Shown here in pieces: positions 11,882-21,483 of a stretch of 64,000 bases of DNA. How positions within the stretch are numbered: the stretch's first letter is position 1; each line of letters opens with the position of its first letter. Under the pieces are notes generated by a model. That model had not been told where the DNA came from. It saw nothing but the letters and a program-made list of their open reading frames with translations, and did not search any database. The position numbers and the translations under genes were made by a program. The DNA lies in NCBI GenBank assembly GCA_963840805.1, contig CAWJAJ010000011.1, forward strand, positions 496,001-560,000, written 5' to 3'. Source of the DNA: CADEEN01 sp963840805. GTDB taxonomy: Bacteria > Pseudomonadota > Gammaproteobacteria > Burkholderiales > Burkholderiaceae_C.

Positions 11882-13399
11882 ATGCCCGACACCGACGACA
11901 AGACCGCCGCCACCGACCCGGCCAAGAAGAACCGCGAACGCGAACAGGTGGACAAGCGCCTGGCGCAATCGCCGACGGTCGCTGTCGGCAACGTGGTCCT
12001 GGCCGATGGCCGCCGCCTCGACTACCTGAGCCGCTGCGAGTACCTGCCGGTGCTGCAAGGCGGCATCGGCGCCGAGCGCAGCGACCCGCAGGCCGCGGTG
12101 TTCACCACCGCGTACACGCTGACGGGCGCCGAAGGCGGCGCGCGGCCGGTCTGCTTCGCCTTCAACGGCGGGCCCGGCTCGTCATCGGTGTGGCTGCACC
12201 TGGGCGCGCTCGGCCCCAAGCGCGTCGTGGTGCCCGACGACGGCACGATGCCTGCCCCACCCTACGCCGTCAGCGACAACCCGTTGACCTGGCTGGCGCA
12301 CTTCGACCTCGTCTTCATCGACCCGCCGCACACCGGCTGGTCGGTTGCCGTGAGCGACGACGCGCGCAAGAAGCTGTTCTCGGTCGACGGCGACGTGGCC
12401 GCGCTCGCCGAGGTGATGCGCGGCTGGCTCACGCGCCACAAGCGCTGGGGCTCGAAGGTCTACCTGGCCGGCGAGAGCTACGGCACCACGCGCGGCGCGG
12501 CGCTGGCCGACGCATTGCAGCAGGCCAACGTCGCGCTCGCCGGCCTGGTGCTGGTGTCGTGCGCGATGGATCTGCAGAGCATCGTGTTCGCGCCGCGCAA
12601 CGACCTGCCCTATGCGCTGTTCCTGCCGGCACTTGCCGGGGTGGCGCAATTCCATGGCAAGTTGAAAGGCGCCGCCGCCGCATCACCGCAGGCTGCACGC
12701 AGCGCCGCGGAAGCCTTCGTCGCCGACGATTACCTGCGCGCGCTGAACGCCGGCGCGAGGCTGTCGACCAGCCAGCGCCGCCACATCGCCAAGCGCCTGT
12801 CCGAACTGTCCGGCCTGCCGCAGGCATTGGTCGAGGAAAAGAACCTGCGCATCAGCGACCAGACCTTTTTCTTCGAATTGCTGCGCGACGCCGGCCGCAT
12901 GGTGGGCCGGCTCGACGCCCGCGCCACCGGGCCGATGGCCGCCAGCCGCACCCGCGAGTGGGAGTTCGACCCGGGCATCGAAGCGATCGCGGCACCCTAC
13001 GGCATGGCCGCGTTGGCCTACTTCGGCGAACAGCTCGGCCTGGCCAGCGAAGAGCGCTACGAGCTGCTGTCGATGGAGGTCTACAAGGGCTGGAACTGGA
13101 ACCGACGCGATGGCTCCGGACACGAAGCCAAGGGCAACGCCTTTGCGTCGACCAGCGACGACCTGGCCCGCGCGTTGCGGCGCAACCCACACCTGCGCGT
13201 GCTGGTGGCCAGCGGACGCTACGACCTCGGCACACCATACAGCGCGAGCGACTGGTCGCTGGCACAAATCGATGCACCGGCCGAGGTGCTGGCACGCGTC
13301 GAGCACCACTACTACGATGCCGGCCACATGATGTACACGCGCGAGGCCGACCTGACCAAGCTCGAGCGCGACCTCGCGGCGTGGCTGACCGCCGCGTGA
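11882..13399 (+). CDS. S10 serine carboxypeptidase-like protein
   Basis: 505 residues with no obvious signal peptide. Hallmarks: FNGGPGSSSVWLHLGALGP (oxyanion-hole region), PPHTGWS, catalytic Ser199 in GESYG, the Asp region GRYDLGTPY and the His in AGHMMY near the C-terminus. Together these make the Ser-Asp-His triad of peptidase family S10. Bacterial relatives of about 500 residues are usually annotated as carboxypeptidase-like peptidases, with unknown targets. It is divergent from ygiQ and followed by a clear intrinsic terminator downstream. Confidence 0.88.
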   Translation: MPDTDDKTAATDPAKKNREREQVDKRLAQSPTVAVGNVVLADGRRLDYLSRCEYLPVLQGGIGAERSDPQAAVFTTAYTLTGAEGGARPVCFAFNGGPGSSSVWLHLGALGPKRVVVPDDGTMPAPPYAVSDNPLTWLAHFDLVFIDPPHTGWSVAVSDDARKKLFSVDGDVAALAEVMRGWLTRHKRWGSKVYLAGESYGTTRGAALADALQQANVALAGLVLVSCAMDLQSIVFAPRNDLPYALFLPALAGVAQFHGKLKGAAAASPQAARSAAEAFVADDYLRALNAGARLSTSQRRHIAKRLSELSGLPQALVEEKNLRISDQTFFFELLRDAGRMVGRLDARATGPMAASRTREWEFDPGIEAIAAPYGMAALAYFGEQLGLASEERYELLSMEVYKGWNWNRRDGSGHEAKGNAFASTSDDLARALRRNPHLRVLVASGRYDLGTPYSASDWSLAQIDAPAEVLARVEHHYYDAGHMMYTREADLTKLERDLAAWLTAA

Positions 13400-13519
13400 G
13401 TGCCTGAATGGGAAAGTTCCTCTTGCTTGCTAGTGGCTTGTGCGGATGCCGGCGCGCCTTTCCGGCGCCTAAGCTGGCGGCACCGCGCCACGGCAACGTG
13501 CCGCGGTCAGGAGCTTCCA

Positions 13520-13546
13520 CCCCCACCTCGCGTGGGGGTCTTTTTT
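13520..13546 (+). terminator. Rho-independent terminator after the S10 peptidase
   Basis: CCCCCAC, loop CTCGC, GTGGGGG, then TCTTTTTT. A textbook stem with a U run, 120 bases after the S10 stop. Confidence 0.85.
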
Positions 13547-13686
13547 CCCGGCAGCCGCGATCTGACAGATGGATACACCGCCTTCTCGCCACGCCGGCAC
13601 GATCGCGGCCCTTGCGATGCCAAGCCCGAGAACCTGTGAAGACATGAATCGCGCCCGCGTGAGGACCCGGAACGGGCTCTGAGCAC

Positions 13687-14910
13687 ATGACCGACGCCTT
13701 CTGGTCGCTGATCACCACGCCCTGGGCCCTGCAACCCGACACCCTGCTCGGTGCGGCGCTGTTGGCGTTGCTGGCTGCGCTGCTCGGCGAGGCGGTCTGG
13801 CGCGTGCTGCGCTGGCCCCGCGTGCTCGGCTACACGTTGGTGGGCACCGCACTGGCACTGGCCGGCCGCAGCGTCGGCGGCGACGAGCCGGCGCTGCGCC
13901 TGGCGGTCGACGGTGCGCTGGCGTTGCTGCTCTTCGAGGCCGGCGCGAGGCTCGACCTGCGCTGGCTGACGCGCAATCCGTGGTTGCTGGCGAGCAGCGT
14001 GGCCGAAGCGGCCCTCGCCGGGATCGCCGTCTGGCTGGTACTGCGGTCGTTGGCGGTGACCCCCGCGGTGGCCGCACCCTTGGCGATCATCGCCATCGCG
14101 GTCTCGCCAGCGGTCTTGCAGCGCGTGGTGGGCGAACTCCACGCCGCCGGCCAGGTCACCGAACGCTTGCTTGCGCTGGCTGCGCTGAACACGCTGTACG
14201 CGGTGCTCGCGCTCAAGCTGTTCAGTGCCGGGCTGCTGCTGTCGGACCCCGGCACCTGGCTCGAGGCACTGTCGCCGGTGCTGTTTTCCTTCTGCGGCTC
14301 GATCCTGGTCGGCGCCGCGCTCGGCGAAGGCTTGGCGCTGATGGCTCGGCGGCTTGATCTGCGCGAGGAAAACGCGATGGTGCTGCTGCTGGCGGCCGTG
14401 CTGCTGGCGCTGGTGGTCGCCAAGACGCTGCAGTTGTCGGCGCTGCTGGTCCCGCTGCTGGCCGGTCTCTGGCTGCGCAACCGCAGCGAGCGGCCCTGGG
14501 TCTGGCCGCGCCATTTCGGCAGTGCCGGTGGCGTGCTGGTGCTGGTGATGTTCGTCGCCGTCGGGTCGGCGTGGCGCGTCGACGCGTTGGCCGGCGCGCT
14601 CGGCATCGCTGCCGCATTGGTGCTGGCACGCGCCGTGGCCAAGGCGCTGGCCGTGCTGGCGCTGGCGCGCCCGAGCGGTCTGGGCACCGGCCAGGCGCTG
14701 TGCCTGGGTGCTGCGCTGACGCCGATGTCGGCCACGGCCTGGGTGCTGGCACTGGATTTCGGCGCGAGCCACCCGGCGGCCGGTGCGCAACTGATGCCCC
14801 TCCTGCTTGCCGCATTGGCCGTGCTCGAACTCGCGGCCCCGCTGCTGGTGATGGCCAGCCTGCGCATGGCGGGCGAGATCGACGTGCAGCGCAAAGCCAA
14901 CAAGCCATGA
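13687..14910 (+). CDS. CPA2-type cation/proton antiporter-like membrane protein
   Basis: 407 residues, almost entirely hydrophobic with 11-12 candidate membrane helices. The pattern PRVLGYTLVGTALALAG, then ALALLLFEAGARLDLRWL with the conserved Glu/Asp pair, resembles the Kef/CPA2 core, where the usual text is F..GL.....L. A C-terminal regulatory domain (RCK/TrkA-N) is absent, so any gating must come from elsewhere. Frame intact. It is followed 133 bases later by a YbdK-type ligase on the same strand; the spacer contains several short GC hairpins. This pairing may link thiol or peptide metabolism to ion efflux, as in glutathione-gated Kef systems, but that is inference. Confidence 0.75.
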   Translation: MTDAFWSLITTPWALQPDTLLGAALLALLAALLGEAVWRVLRWPRVLGYTLVGTALALAGRSVGGDEPALRLAVDGALALLLFEAGARLDLRWLTRNPWLLASSVAEAALAGIAVWLVLRSLAVTPAVAAPLAIIAIAVSPAVLQRVVGELHAAGQVTERLLALAALNTLYAVLALKLFSAGLLLSDPGTWLEALSPVLFSFCGSILVGAALGEGLALMARRLDLREENAMVLLLAAVLLALVVAKTLQLSALLVPLLAGLWLRNRSERPWVWPRHFGSAGGVLVLVMFVAVGSAWRVDALAGALGIAAALVLARAVAKALAVLALARPSGLGTGQALCLGAALTPMSATAWVLALDFGASHPAAGAQLMPLLLAALAVLELAAPLLVMASLRMAGEIDVQRKANKP

Positions 14911-15043
14911 GCCGGCACCACGTTGCCGCATCGCGGGCCGAGCGCCGGGCCGCTCCCAAGCCGGCCCGCACCCCAAGGGCCACAAAGGGGCCCCTGCGGA
15001 GCCCTGGGGGTCGGGCGCCGTACCCGGCGCGTGGGGGGCTCCA

Positions 15044-16165
15044 GTGAGCCTGCAGGACTTTGCCGCGTCGCGGGCATTCACGCTCGGCGTCGAACTCGAG
15101 TTGCAGATCGTCGGCCGCCACGACTACGACCTCGCACCCGGCGCCGCCGACCTGCTGCGCCTGACGTCGCGGCGCAAGCTCGCCGCCGACGTCAAGCCCG
15201 AGATCACCAGCTCGATGATCGAGCTGTCGACCGGCATCTGCGAACGCCACCACGACGTCATCACGCAATTGCTCGAAGTGCGCGACGCCCTGGTGCACGA
15301 CGCCGCCAAGCTCAACCTGCGTCTCGCGGGTGGCGGCACGCATGCGTTCCAGGACTGGAGCCGCCGTCGCATCTTCGACACGCCGCGCTTTCGCCAAGTG
15401 TCTGAGCTCTACGGCTACCTCTCCAAGCAGTTCACCGTGTTCGGCCAGCACGTGCACATCGGCTGCACCAGCCCCGACCAGGCGCTGTGGCTGCTGCATG
15501 CGATGAGCCGCTTCGTGCCGCATGTGATTGCGCTGTCGGCCTCGTCGCCGTTCGTGCAGGGCACCGACACCGGCTTCCAGTCGGCCCGCCTGAACTCGGT
15601 GTACGCGTTCCCGCTGTCGGGCCGCGCGCCGTTCACGCTGACCTGGAAGGACTTCGGCATCTACTTCGCCAAGATGCGCCGTACCGGCGTGGTCGAGTCG
15701 ATGAAGGACTTCTACTGGGACATCCGGCCCAAGCCCGAATTCGGCACGATCGAAGTGCGTGTGATGGACACGCCGTTGACCGTCGAGCGCGCCGCCGCGA
15801 TCGCCGCCTACCTGCAATGCGTGGCGCGCTGGCTGGTGCTCGAGAAGCCGTTCGAGCCGCACGAGGACGACTACCTGGCGTACACCTACAACCGCTTCCA
15901 GGCCTGCCGCTTCGGCCTGGCCGGCGAAGTCGTCGATCCGCACACCGCCGAGCACCGGCCGCTGCGCGAATTGATCGCGCAGACGATCAAGGACGTCGAG
16001 CTGCATGCCATCGAGCTGCGCGCTGAACGGGGCCTGGCGCTGCTGCGCGATGCATTGGCCGCCGAGGCCGGCAGCGACGCGGACTGGCTGCGCAACGCCC
16101 AGGCCCGCGAGCAGTACCTGCCCGAGGTGGTGCGCCAGCAGTGCCTGCGCTTCGAGGGATCGTGA
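15044..16165 (+). CDS. YbdK family carboxylate-amine ligase
   Basis: 373 residues from GTG. It starts FTLGVELELQIVGR, the Glu-rich ATP/Mg site of the glutamate-cysteine ligase 2 superfamily. LKPEITSSMIE-like text, FGQHVHIGC (active-site His pair) and WDIRPKPEFGTIEVRVMD follow in the family order. YbdK of E. coli has weak glutamate-cysteine ligase activity; most homologues have no assigned amine substrate. Frame intact. It lies downstream of a Kef-like antiporter and is convergent with the SDR gene, with seven bases between the stops. Confidence 0.88.
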   Translation: MSLQDFAASRAFTLGVELELQIVGRHDYDLAPGAADLLRLTSRRKLAADVKPEITSSMIELSTGICERHHDVITQLLEVRDALVHDAAKLNLRLAGGGTHAFQDWSRRRIFDTPRFRQVSELYGYLSKQFTVFGQHVHIGCTSPDQALWLLHAMSRFVPHVIALSASSPFVQGTDTGFQSARLNSVYAFPLSGRAPFTLTWKDFGIYFAKMRRTGVVESMKDFYWDIRPKPEFGTIEVRVMDTPLTVERAAAIAAYLQCVARWLVLEKPFEPHEDDYLAYTYNRFQACRFGLAGEVVDPHTAEHRPLRELIAQTIKDVELHAIELRAERGLALLRDALAAEAGSDADWLRNAQAREQYLPEVVRQQCLRFEGS

Positions 16166-16172
16166 GCGCGCG

Positions 16173-16916
16173 TCAGGCGTCGCGCACGTCGGCCACCGGC
16201 TGAGCGCCGAAGTCCGCGCGCCGCAGGTAGGCCAGCACCTTGCCGGCCGCCACGGCCGGGCTGTCGAGGCGGCCGCCGGCCTTCATCTGCACGAAGGCGT
16301 CGCGGTCGGGGAAACCGGCCGGGTCGGCGCCGCGCAACTGCACCTGCATGTCGGTGTCGATGACGCCGGGCGCGAGCGAGACGACGCGGGCACCGTTTTC
16401 CAGCGTCGCTTCCTCGAGCGCCTGCGCGCGGGCCAGGTGGTCGAGGCCGGCCTTGACGGCGCAATACGGGCCCTGCGCCGCCATCGCGCGCCGGCCCAGG
16501 CCCGACGAGATGTGCAGCACGCGCTTGTCGGCCACCCATGCACGAGTGGCACGCAGGAACGCGGCCGTCAGCAGCAGCGGCGCTTCGAGGCCGACGCGCA
16601 CGGCGGCCGACAGCGCCGCCGCATCGGCATCGCGTAATGGCTGCGGCGCGACCAACATGGCGGCGTTGTTGATCAACGCGATGCTGGCGAAGCGGCCGCC
16701 ATCCAACGCCTCGAGCCAGGCCTGCAGCCGGGCCGCCACCGGCAACGGTTCGGCCAGGTCGCACGGCCATTGCTCGAGGCCGGGCGGTGCCGGCGGCGCC
16801 TGGCGCGACAGCCCGAGCACGACATGGCCCGGCTGCAGCAATTGCTCGGCGATGGCCCGGCCGAGCCCACGTGAGGCGCCGGTGACGATGTAGAGGTGTT
16901 CGGTGTGCGCGCTCAT
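16173..16916 (-). CDS. Short-chain dehydrogenase/reductase
   Basis: 247 residues, one Rossmann domain. TGASRGLG (residues 11-18, nucleotide binding), NNAAML, then SSGLGRRAMAAQGPYCAVKAG with catalytic Ser, Tyr and Lys (Y..xK), and a PGVIDTDMQ loop. NAD(P)-dependent oxidoreductase; the substrate cannot be read. It starts 10 bases after the stop of the dioxygenase gene, so both are probably on one transcript. A TTG nine bases upstream is in frame but the ATG is preferred. Confidence 0.88.
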   Translation of the reverse strand: MSAHTEHLYIVTGASRGLGRAIAEQLLQPGHVVLGLSRQAPPAPPGLEQWPCDLAEPLPVAARLQAWLEALDGGRFASIALINNAAMLVAPQPLRDADAAALSAAVRVGLEAPLLLTAAFLRATRAWVADKRVLHISSGLGRRAMAAQGPYCAVKAGLDHLARAQALEEATLENGARVVSLAPGVIDTDMQVQLRGADPAGFPDRDAFVQMKAGGRLDSPAVAAGKVLAYLRRADFGAQPVADVRDA

Positions 16917-16925
16917 CGCCGTCAA

Positions 16926-17582
16926 TCAAGCGGTGACGACGATGGGAAACTGCGCACGCAGGCCGTCGCTGCCCGGCATGAAGGCGATCGTCAGCGCGGC
17001 TCGATCCTCGTCGCTGCGCAGGCTGCGCCAGAGGAAGTCCCGCGCATTGCCGGGATCGCCCTGCACGTAGAGCTGTGTCGTCAGCAACTCGCGCGTCGCG
17101 AGCTTGACCTTGACATGGATGTGCGGCGCGCGCGGCCCGTAGGCCACCGGGCGGATGGTGCGAAAGCGCCAGCGGCCCTCGCTGTCGACCGCGACGCGGC
17201 CGAAGCCCTGGAACGCACGGTCGGCACGATCGCCGTCGCCCGGGTGGTGGTAGCGGCCCTGTTGATCGCATTGCCAGATCTCGACCACCGCGCCGCGCAG
17301 CGGGCGGCCGTCGGCATCCTGCAGCGTGCCTTCGACCCACGCCGGCTGGCCCAGCCCATAACGCAGAGCGCCGTTGGCCAGCAGGTCGGCGTCGGCATCG
17401 GCCGGCAGCGCCACCGGGTAGAACGGGCCCTCGGTCTGTGCCGGCGTGAGCCGGCGCGCTGGCGTCTGCGCCAGTGCGCGCAGGTGCAATGCCGGGCTGG
17501 CGATCAGCGCCGCACCGGCGGCGAGCAGCACGCCGCGGCGGCGCGGCGGGTTCGGGGCGATCGGCGTCATCGGCATCCTCAT
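16926..17582 (-). CDS. Exported intradiol ring-cleavage dioxygenase-like protein
   Basis: 218 residues. The N-terminus with PRRRGVLLAAGAALIASPAL is a Tat-type signal. The catalytic fold follows: PAQTEGPFYP, GTLQDADGRPLRGAVVEIWQCD, and the four non-heme Fe(III) ligands expected for the family, namely Tyr in GRYHH, Tyr in PVAYG and the two His in HIHVKV. Known relatives (protocatechuate and catechol dioxygenases) are cytosolic. Exported copies form a separate branch whose substrates are mostly untested. It lies between a pseudouridine synthase and an SDR on the same strand. The mature protein would be periplasmic. Confidence 0.85.
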   Translation of the reverse strand: MRMPMTPIAPNPPRRRGVLLAAGAALIASPALHLRALAQTPARRLTPAQTEGPFYPVALPADADADLLANGALRYGLGQPAWVEGTLQDADGRPLRGAVVEIWQCDQQGRYHHPGDGDRADRAFQGFGRVAVDSEGRWRFRTIRPVAYGPRAPHIHVKVKLATRELLTTQLYVQGDPGNARDFLWRSLRSDEDRAALTIAFMPGSDGLRAQFPIVVTA

Positions 17583-17606
17583 CGGCGTTCTCCAGGCAAT
17601 GGCGGG

Positions 17607-18239
17607 TCAGAACGGCGCGACACTGGAAAAGTTCACTCGTCGCCGCGCATCGTCCGGGTGCGGCAGCGCCAGGCTGCTGGCATGCAGCATCAGGCGTGGC
17701 GCGGCCAGGGCCGGCGGTGCGTACAGCGCATCGCCGACGATGGGATGGCCGATCGCCAGCAGGTGCACGCGCAATTGGTGCGAGCGGCCGGTGTGTGGTT
17801 CCAGTTCGACCCGGGTGGTGCCCGCGGCGTCGTCGTGCCTCAGCACGCGCCAATGCGTGGTCGACGGCTTGCCGCGCAACGCGTCGACTCGCTGCCGCGG
17901 ACGATTCGGCCAGTCGGCCGCCAGTGGCAACTCGATCGTGCCGGCCGTGCCGGCCAGCCGCCCGCCGACGATCGCGGTGTAGCCTTTGGCGACGCGGCGC
18001 TCGGCGAAGGCACGGCTGAGCGCGCGCTGGGCCACGGCACCGCGGGCGAGCACCATCAGCCCCGAGGTGGCCTGGTCGAGCCGATGCACCACCAGGGCAT
18101 CGGCAAAGCGGGCCTGCACGCGAGCAGCCACGCAGTCTTGCCGTTGTTCGCCGCGGCCCGGCACGGCCAGCAGACCGGCGGGCTTGTCGACGACGACCAG
18201 CGCATCGTCGGCGTACAGCACCGGCACGGCGTCCGGCAT
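17607..18239 (-). CDS. RluA-family RNA pseudouridine synthase
   Basis: 210 residues. Motifs: VVDKPAGLLAVPGR, the catalytic Asp in VHRLDQATSGLMVLAR, KGYTAIV, and PHTGRSHQLRVHL. There is no S4 domain, as in the shorter RluA/TruC type. It converts specific uridines in rRNA or tRNA to pseudouridine; the site cannot be told from sequence. Frame intact. It is followed by the intradiol dioxygenase on the same strand with 24 bases between. Confidence 0.88.
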   Translation of the reverse strand: MPDAVPVLYADDALVVVDKPAGLLAVPGRGEQRQDCVAARVQARFADALVVHRLDQATSGLMVLARGAVAQRALSRAFAERRVAKGYTAIVGGRLAGTAGTIELPLAADWPNRPRQRVDALRGKPSTTHWRVLRHDDAAGTTRVELEPHTGRSHQLRVHLLAIGHPIVGDALYAPPALAAPRLMLHASSLALPHPDDARRRVNFSSVAPF

Positions 18240-18250
18240 CGGCAGCGATC

Positions 18251-18433
18251 TCAGGGCTTGGTTTCGGGGGTCGCGGGCTGCCCGCCGCCGGGTGGCGTTT
18301 CGTCGCCGGTCTCGGGCGGCGCGGTGCCATCGTCCGGCCGCGAATGCAGCTTCTTCTGGCGCTTTTCTTCCTGCTTGCGCTTCTTGGCCAGTTCGCGCTG
18401 GCGCTTTTCATAGGAGTAATTCGGTGTGGCCAC
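18251..18433 (-). CDS. Small basic Lys/Gln-rich protein
   Basis: 60 residues from GTG with GAAGGAG nine bases upstream. The N-terminal half YEKRQRELAKKRKQEEKRQK is a highly charged helix, and the C-terminal half is Pro/Gly/Thr-rich and acidic. Short proteins opening MATPNYSYEKRQRELAKK are common in Burkholderiales and are unnamed; a nucleic-acid or ribosome association is only a guess. It lies 11 bases upstream of the pseudouridine synthase and could be co-transcribed with it. Confidence 0.7.
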   Translation of the reverse strand: MATPNYSYEKRQRELAKKRKQEEKRQKKLHSRPDDGTAPPETGDETPPGGGQPATPETKP

Positions 18434-18568
18434 GGCGCTCCTTCGGAGGGTTCTGCGGGTGCTGCGCCGGGGGCGCAGTCGATGCACGCAGCATACCCTC
18501 AGCCCGCGGCCCGCCGCGGCGCGCGCATGCCGAGGGTGCCCGGTGGCGCTCGCCGACAATCGCCGCCC

Positions 18569-20802
18569 ATGGCGTCCTCCCTTCTCGCGCGGTCCGCTGC
18601 GGTCGCGATGCTGCTCGCCGCGGCCCTGCCGTCGTCGGCACAATCGCCGCCGCCGGCCGATCCCGCAGCGTCGGCACCCGCCGGCCAACGGGTCGACGTG
18701 ACCGGCAATCGCCCCGGCGAGACCGAACAGCGGCGCCAGGCGACGGCGGCCAAGATCGTGATCGGCCGCGACGAGATCGAGCGCTTCGGCGACAGCAGCA
18801 CCAGCGAGGTGTTGAAGCGCCTGCCCGGCATCACGATGCCCGGCCCCGGCGGCCGCGGCGGCAACCCGCGCCTGCGCGGCATGGCCGGCGGCTACACGCA
18901 GATCCTGCTCGACGGCGAGCGCATCCCGCCCGGCTTCTCGATCGATTCGATTGCCCCGGAGCAGATCGAACGCATCGAGATCCTGCGGGCGCCAACTGCC
19001 GAGACCGGCGCGCGGGCGATCGCCGGCAGCATCAACATCGTGCTGCGCGAGGGTTTTCGCAAGCGGCTGAACGACTTGCGGCTCGGCGCCGGGGTGGAGG
19101 CCGGCACGGCATCGCCGAGCCTGAACTGGACGCGCAACGACACGCTAGGCGACTGGATCGCCAACGTCTCGCTGTCCGCCTATCGGCGCGTGCAGAACAG
19201 CGAGAGCGCCAGCCGGACGCTGGGCCAGGACATCGCCAGCGGCGCGACGACCTTGCTGCGCGAAGGCACGTTCACGTCGCGCGACACCCGCGCCGGCCTG
19301 CACGCCACCGGCCGGCTGCAATGGCGCAACGATGCGGGCGTGAGCGCCGTGCTGCAGCCGCTGGTGATCCACAACGAGGGCGACACCACCAGCCGCGGCA
19401 CGCTCGACGAGCCCATCGGCAACCCCGCCGACCCGGCCGCTTTCGCGCGCAGCCAGACGCGCAGCGACGGCCGCTTCACGCTGCTGCGCCTGAACGCCCA
19501 GCTCGATCACCGCCTGGGCGAAGGCACGCGGCTCGAATGGCGCGCCGGCCTCGGTGACGGACACTGGCGCAACGCCTCGCTGCGGCGCGAGTACGACGCG
19601 CAGGACGACCCGAGCCGCACCATCGACGACCGCACCGACAACCGCGATCGCAACGCGAGCCTGAGCCTGAAGGCGCTGCACACGCTGGAGCGCGGGCACA
19701 GCCTGGTCGGCGGCGTCGAGTTCGAACGCAACCGGCGCGTCGAGGCCCGCACCACGCTGTGGGACGGCGTGCCGCAGCTGACCGAATTCGGCGACAACCT
19801 CGTCGCTTCATCGCGACGCTATGCGCTGTACGCGCAGGACGAGTGGAGCATCACGCCACAGTGGGCCGCGCATGCCGGCCTGCGCGTCGAAGGCATCACC
19901 ACCGAGGGCGAAGGTGCCAACGACGTCGTCGAGCGCAACACGAGCCGGGTGACGACGCCGCTGCTGCACGCGGTGTGGCGGCCGGATCCGAAGAGCCGCA
20001 ACCAGGTGCGGGCCAGCCTGACGCGCAGCTACCGCAGCCCCAACCTGAACCAACTGATCGGCCGGCCGGCGCTGAATCGTGTCGATCCCGCCCCCGGCGC
20101 CAACACCGAACTGAGCGCCGACAGCGCCGGCAATCCCCGGCTGCGGCCCGAGGTGGCGCTCGGTGTCGACCTCGCGGTCGAGCGCTACCTCAGCAACGGT
20201 GGCGTGCTCAGCGCCAGCGTCTTCCATCGCCGTATCCGAGACCTGATCCGCAATGTCGTGGCCCTCGAGGAGGTCAGCTGGTCGCCGGGCACGCCGCGCT
20301 ACGTGTCGCGGCCGCAGAACATCGGCGACGCGGTGTCGCAGGGCATCGAGCTCGAAGCCAAGTTCCGCCTCAGCGACGTGTTGACGAGGCCGCGCGCATC
20401 GATCTTCGCGGCAACCTGAGCCTGTTCCGCTCGCGCGTGCAGGGCATCGCCGGCCCCGACAACCGGCTGGCCGAACAGCCCGGCGGCACCTTGAACCTCG
20501 GCGCCGACTACCGTCTGCGCGGCCTGCCGCTGACGATCGGCGGCAATCTCAATCACACGCCCGGCTACGCGCTGCGGCTGGCCGACAATCGCTGGGCCAC
20601 GCAGCCCGACAAGACGGTGTTCGATGCGTATGCGCTGTGGGTCTTCGACCCGAACCTGCAGCTGCGCGTGTCGGTCGGCAACGCGCTGGCGCAGGACTAC
20701 CTGACCACCACCCGTGTCGAATCGAACGGCCAGCGCGAGACGGCGTCGACCAACGCGCGCTCGTACGTCAACGCGCAGATCCGCTTCGAGATCAAACTCT
20801 AG
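18569..20802 (+). CDS. TonB-dependent outer-membrane receptor, one frameshift
   Basis: About 744 residues. Signal peptide 1-24. The plug domain runs from QRVDVTGNRPGETEQRRQ through LKRLPGITMPGPGGRGGNPRLRGM, ILLDGERIP and IEILRAPTAETGARAIAGSINIVLRE. The 22-strand barrel begins afterwards and ends in an aromatic C-terminal residue pattern (IRFEIKL). A frame change at about 20385 splits the protein in the late barrel; downstream sequence resumes as DLRGNLSLFRSRVQG. No riboswitch, iron box or partner transporter is visible nearby, so the ligand is unknown. It lies just upstream of a YedK gene on the same strand. Confidence 0.88.
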
Positions 20803-20826
20803 GCCAGCACGCAAGCCCTCCCCGCG

Positions 20827-21468
20827 ATGTGCGCCAACTACCACCCCGTCACCGCACAGGACCGCCTGGTGCAGTACTTCGGCGTCGAGCGCCCGCCCGA
20901 GGCGGTGCCGCCCGACCTCTATCCCGGCGGCCTGGCGCCGTTCATCCTGCGCGAACGAGACCGCACCGAACTCGCTCGCGACGTGCGGCTGGGCCTGTTC
21001 GGCCTGCTGCCGCACTGGGCCAAGGACATCGCGTTCGGCCGCCGCACCTACAACGCGCGCAGCGAAACGGTGGCCGAGAAGCCGAGCTTCCGCGACGCGT
21101 GGCGGCAGGGCCGGCGCTGCATCGTCCCGGCCGAGGCGGTCTACGAGCCGAACTGGGAAAGCGGCAAGGCCGTGCGCTGGCGCGTCTCGCGCAAGGACGG
21201 CCGGCCGATGGGCCTGGCCGGGCTGTGGGGCTGGTGGCGCGGCCCCGACGGCCGCGAATGGCTGAGCTTCACGATGCTGACCATCAATGCCGACGGCCAC
21301 GCCGTGTTCGGGCGCCTGCACCGGCCCGGCGAGGAAAAGCGCATGGTCGTGATCCTCGACGAAGCCGACTACGATGCCTGGCTCGACGCGCCGGCCGAGC
21401 GCGTCGGCGATTTCCTCGTACGCTACCCCGCCGAGCGGCTGCAGGCCGAGCCCGCACCCCGGCGGTGA
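20827..21468 (+). CDS. yedK: SOS response-associated peptidase (YedK/HMCES-like)
   Basis: 213 residues. The initiator Met is followed directly by the catalytic Cys2 (MCANY), which forms a thiazolidine crosslink with abasic sites in single-stranded DNA. YNARSE and CIVPAEAVYE (the FYEW region with its Glu) follow, then the late LH residue in GRLHRPGEEKRM. The WESG insertion after VYE and LHRPGEEKRM are longer than the canonical FYEW and IH.RMP motifs. Frame intact. It protects abasic DNA during replication. It is 24 bases downstream of the TonB receptor. Confidence 0.9.
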   Translation: MCANYHPVTAQDRLVQYFGVERPPEAVPPDLYPGGLAPFILRERDRTELARDVRLGLFGLLPHWAKDIAFGRRTYNARSETVAEKPSFRDAWRQGRRCIVPAEAVYEPNWESGKAVRWRVSRKDGRPMGLAGLWGWWRGPDGREWLSFTMLTINADGHAVFGRLHRPGEEKRMVVILDEADYDAWLDAPAERVGDFLVRYPAERLQAEPAPRR

Positions 21469-21483
21469 ACCACGGAGACCTGC

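Noticed and set aside
14911..15043. GC hairpin-rich spacer that looks like a repetitive extragenic element
   Set aside because: Only one copy seen in the window, so it cannot be called a repeat.
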